This document shows positions 6,073 to 6,149 of a stretch of 6,149 nucleotides of DNA, piece by piece. The notes beneath the pieces are model-generated. The model saw only the letters and a list, made by a program, of their open reading frames with translations. It did no database searches and was not told where the DNA came from. The DNA is from an uncultured Pseudomonadota bacterium (GTDB taxonomy: Bacteria > Myxococcota > UBA796). The stretch is from positions 1-6,149 of the forward strand of contig CAJWHX010000221.1 of assembly GCA_913040875.1 (NCBI GenBank). The letters run 5' to 3'. Each line of letters starts with the position of its first letter. Positions within the stretch are counted from its first letter, which is position 1. A program made the position numbers and the translations under genes.

Positions 6073-6149
6073 GGTTTCAATTGTTTTTCCTGCATACAAC
6101 GAAGCAGAGAATATAGCAACGGTCGTTGACGACTTTGCTACGATGCTCA
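6050..6149 (+). CDS. Family 2 glycosyltransferase, N-terminal fragment
   Basis: Only the first 33 codons are in the window. The ATG at 6050 is the first possible start, since a TAA at 6044 closes the frame upstream. It would overlap rimO by 23 nt, and a TTG at 6062 is the alternative and would overlap by 11 nt. Neither has a clear Shine-Dalgarno, so translational coupling to rimO is likely. The sequence VSIVFPAYNEAENI is the classical opening strand and nucleotide-sugar-binding loop of GT-A fold family 2 enzymes. The form is common in polyprenyl-phosphate mannosyl/glucosyl-transferases (DPM1-like), but donor, acceptor and membrane topology cannot be read from this fragment. Confidence 0.8.
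   Translation, partial: MRTTLIPEVSIVFPAYNEAENIATVVDDFATML

Overview
The window is a densely packed, entirely plus-strand stretch of chromosome from a Gram-negative (diderm) bacterium. A LolA-type lipoprotein chaperone, a Tat-exported DUF1501 protein and a predicted lipoprotein show that the cell has an outer membrane. The pairing of a DUF1588/DUF1585 (Planctomycete-cytochrome-type) protein with a DUF1501 protein is typical of Planctomycetes and of uncultured Myxococcota/Deltaproteobacteria-like lineages. The very short, uncharged signal peptides seen here recall the latter, but the assignment is an inference. GC content is moderate by eye and was not computed. No RNA gene, CRISPR array or insertion sequence was seen.

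Region 1 (2-3924) reads as one operon of four genes with almost no spacing. It holds the 3' part of a DUF1588/DUF1585 protein with a CxxCH motif, a DUF1501 protein with a twin-arginine signal (overlap TGATG), a small predicted lipoprotein with paired cysteines (overlap GTGA), and a tryptophan-rich repeat protein that looks like a beta-propeller (1-nt gap). The first two belong to known families of unknown function that are repeatedly found together. The last two are not recognised. This is the part of the window most likely to hold something undescribed: an apparent envelope system whose last gene product has no visible export signal.

Region 2 (3925-4063) is the only real intergenic gap, 139 nt. 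It carries two short inverted repeats, a plausible sigma-70-like promoter and a good ribosome binding site for the next gene.

Region 3 (4064-6149) holds lolA (periplasmic carrier of lipoproteins), rimO (radical-SAM methylthiotransferase of ribosomal protein S12, starting at TTG) and the first 33 codons of a family 2 glycosyltransferase that overlaps rimO by 23 nt. These three probably share a transcript. Their products act in different processes, so this looks like a housekeeping operon rather than a pathway. LolA could serve the lipoprotein of region 1 as a general chaperone, but nothing shows a specific link.
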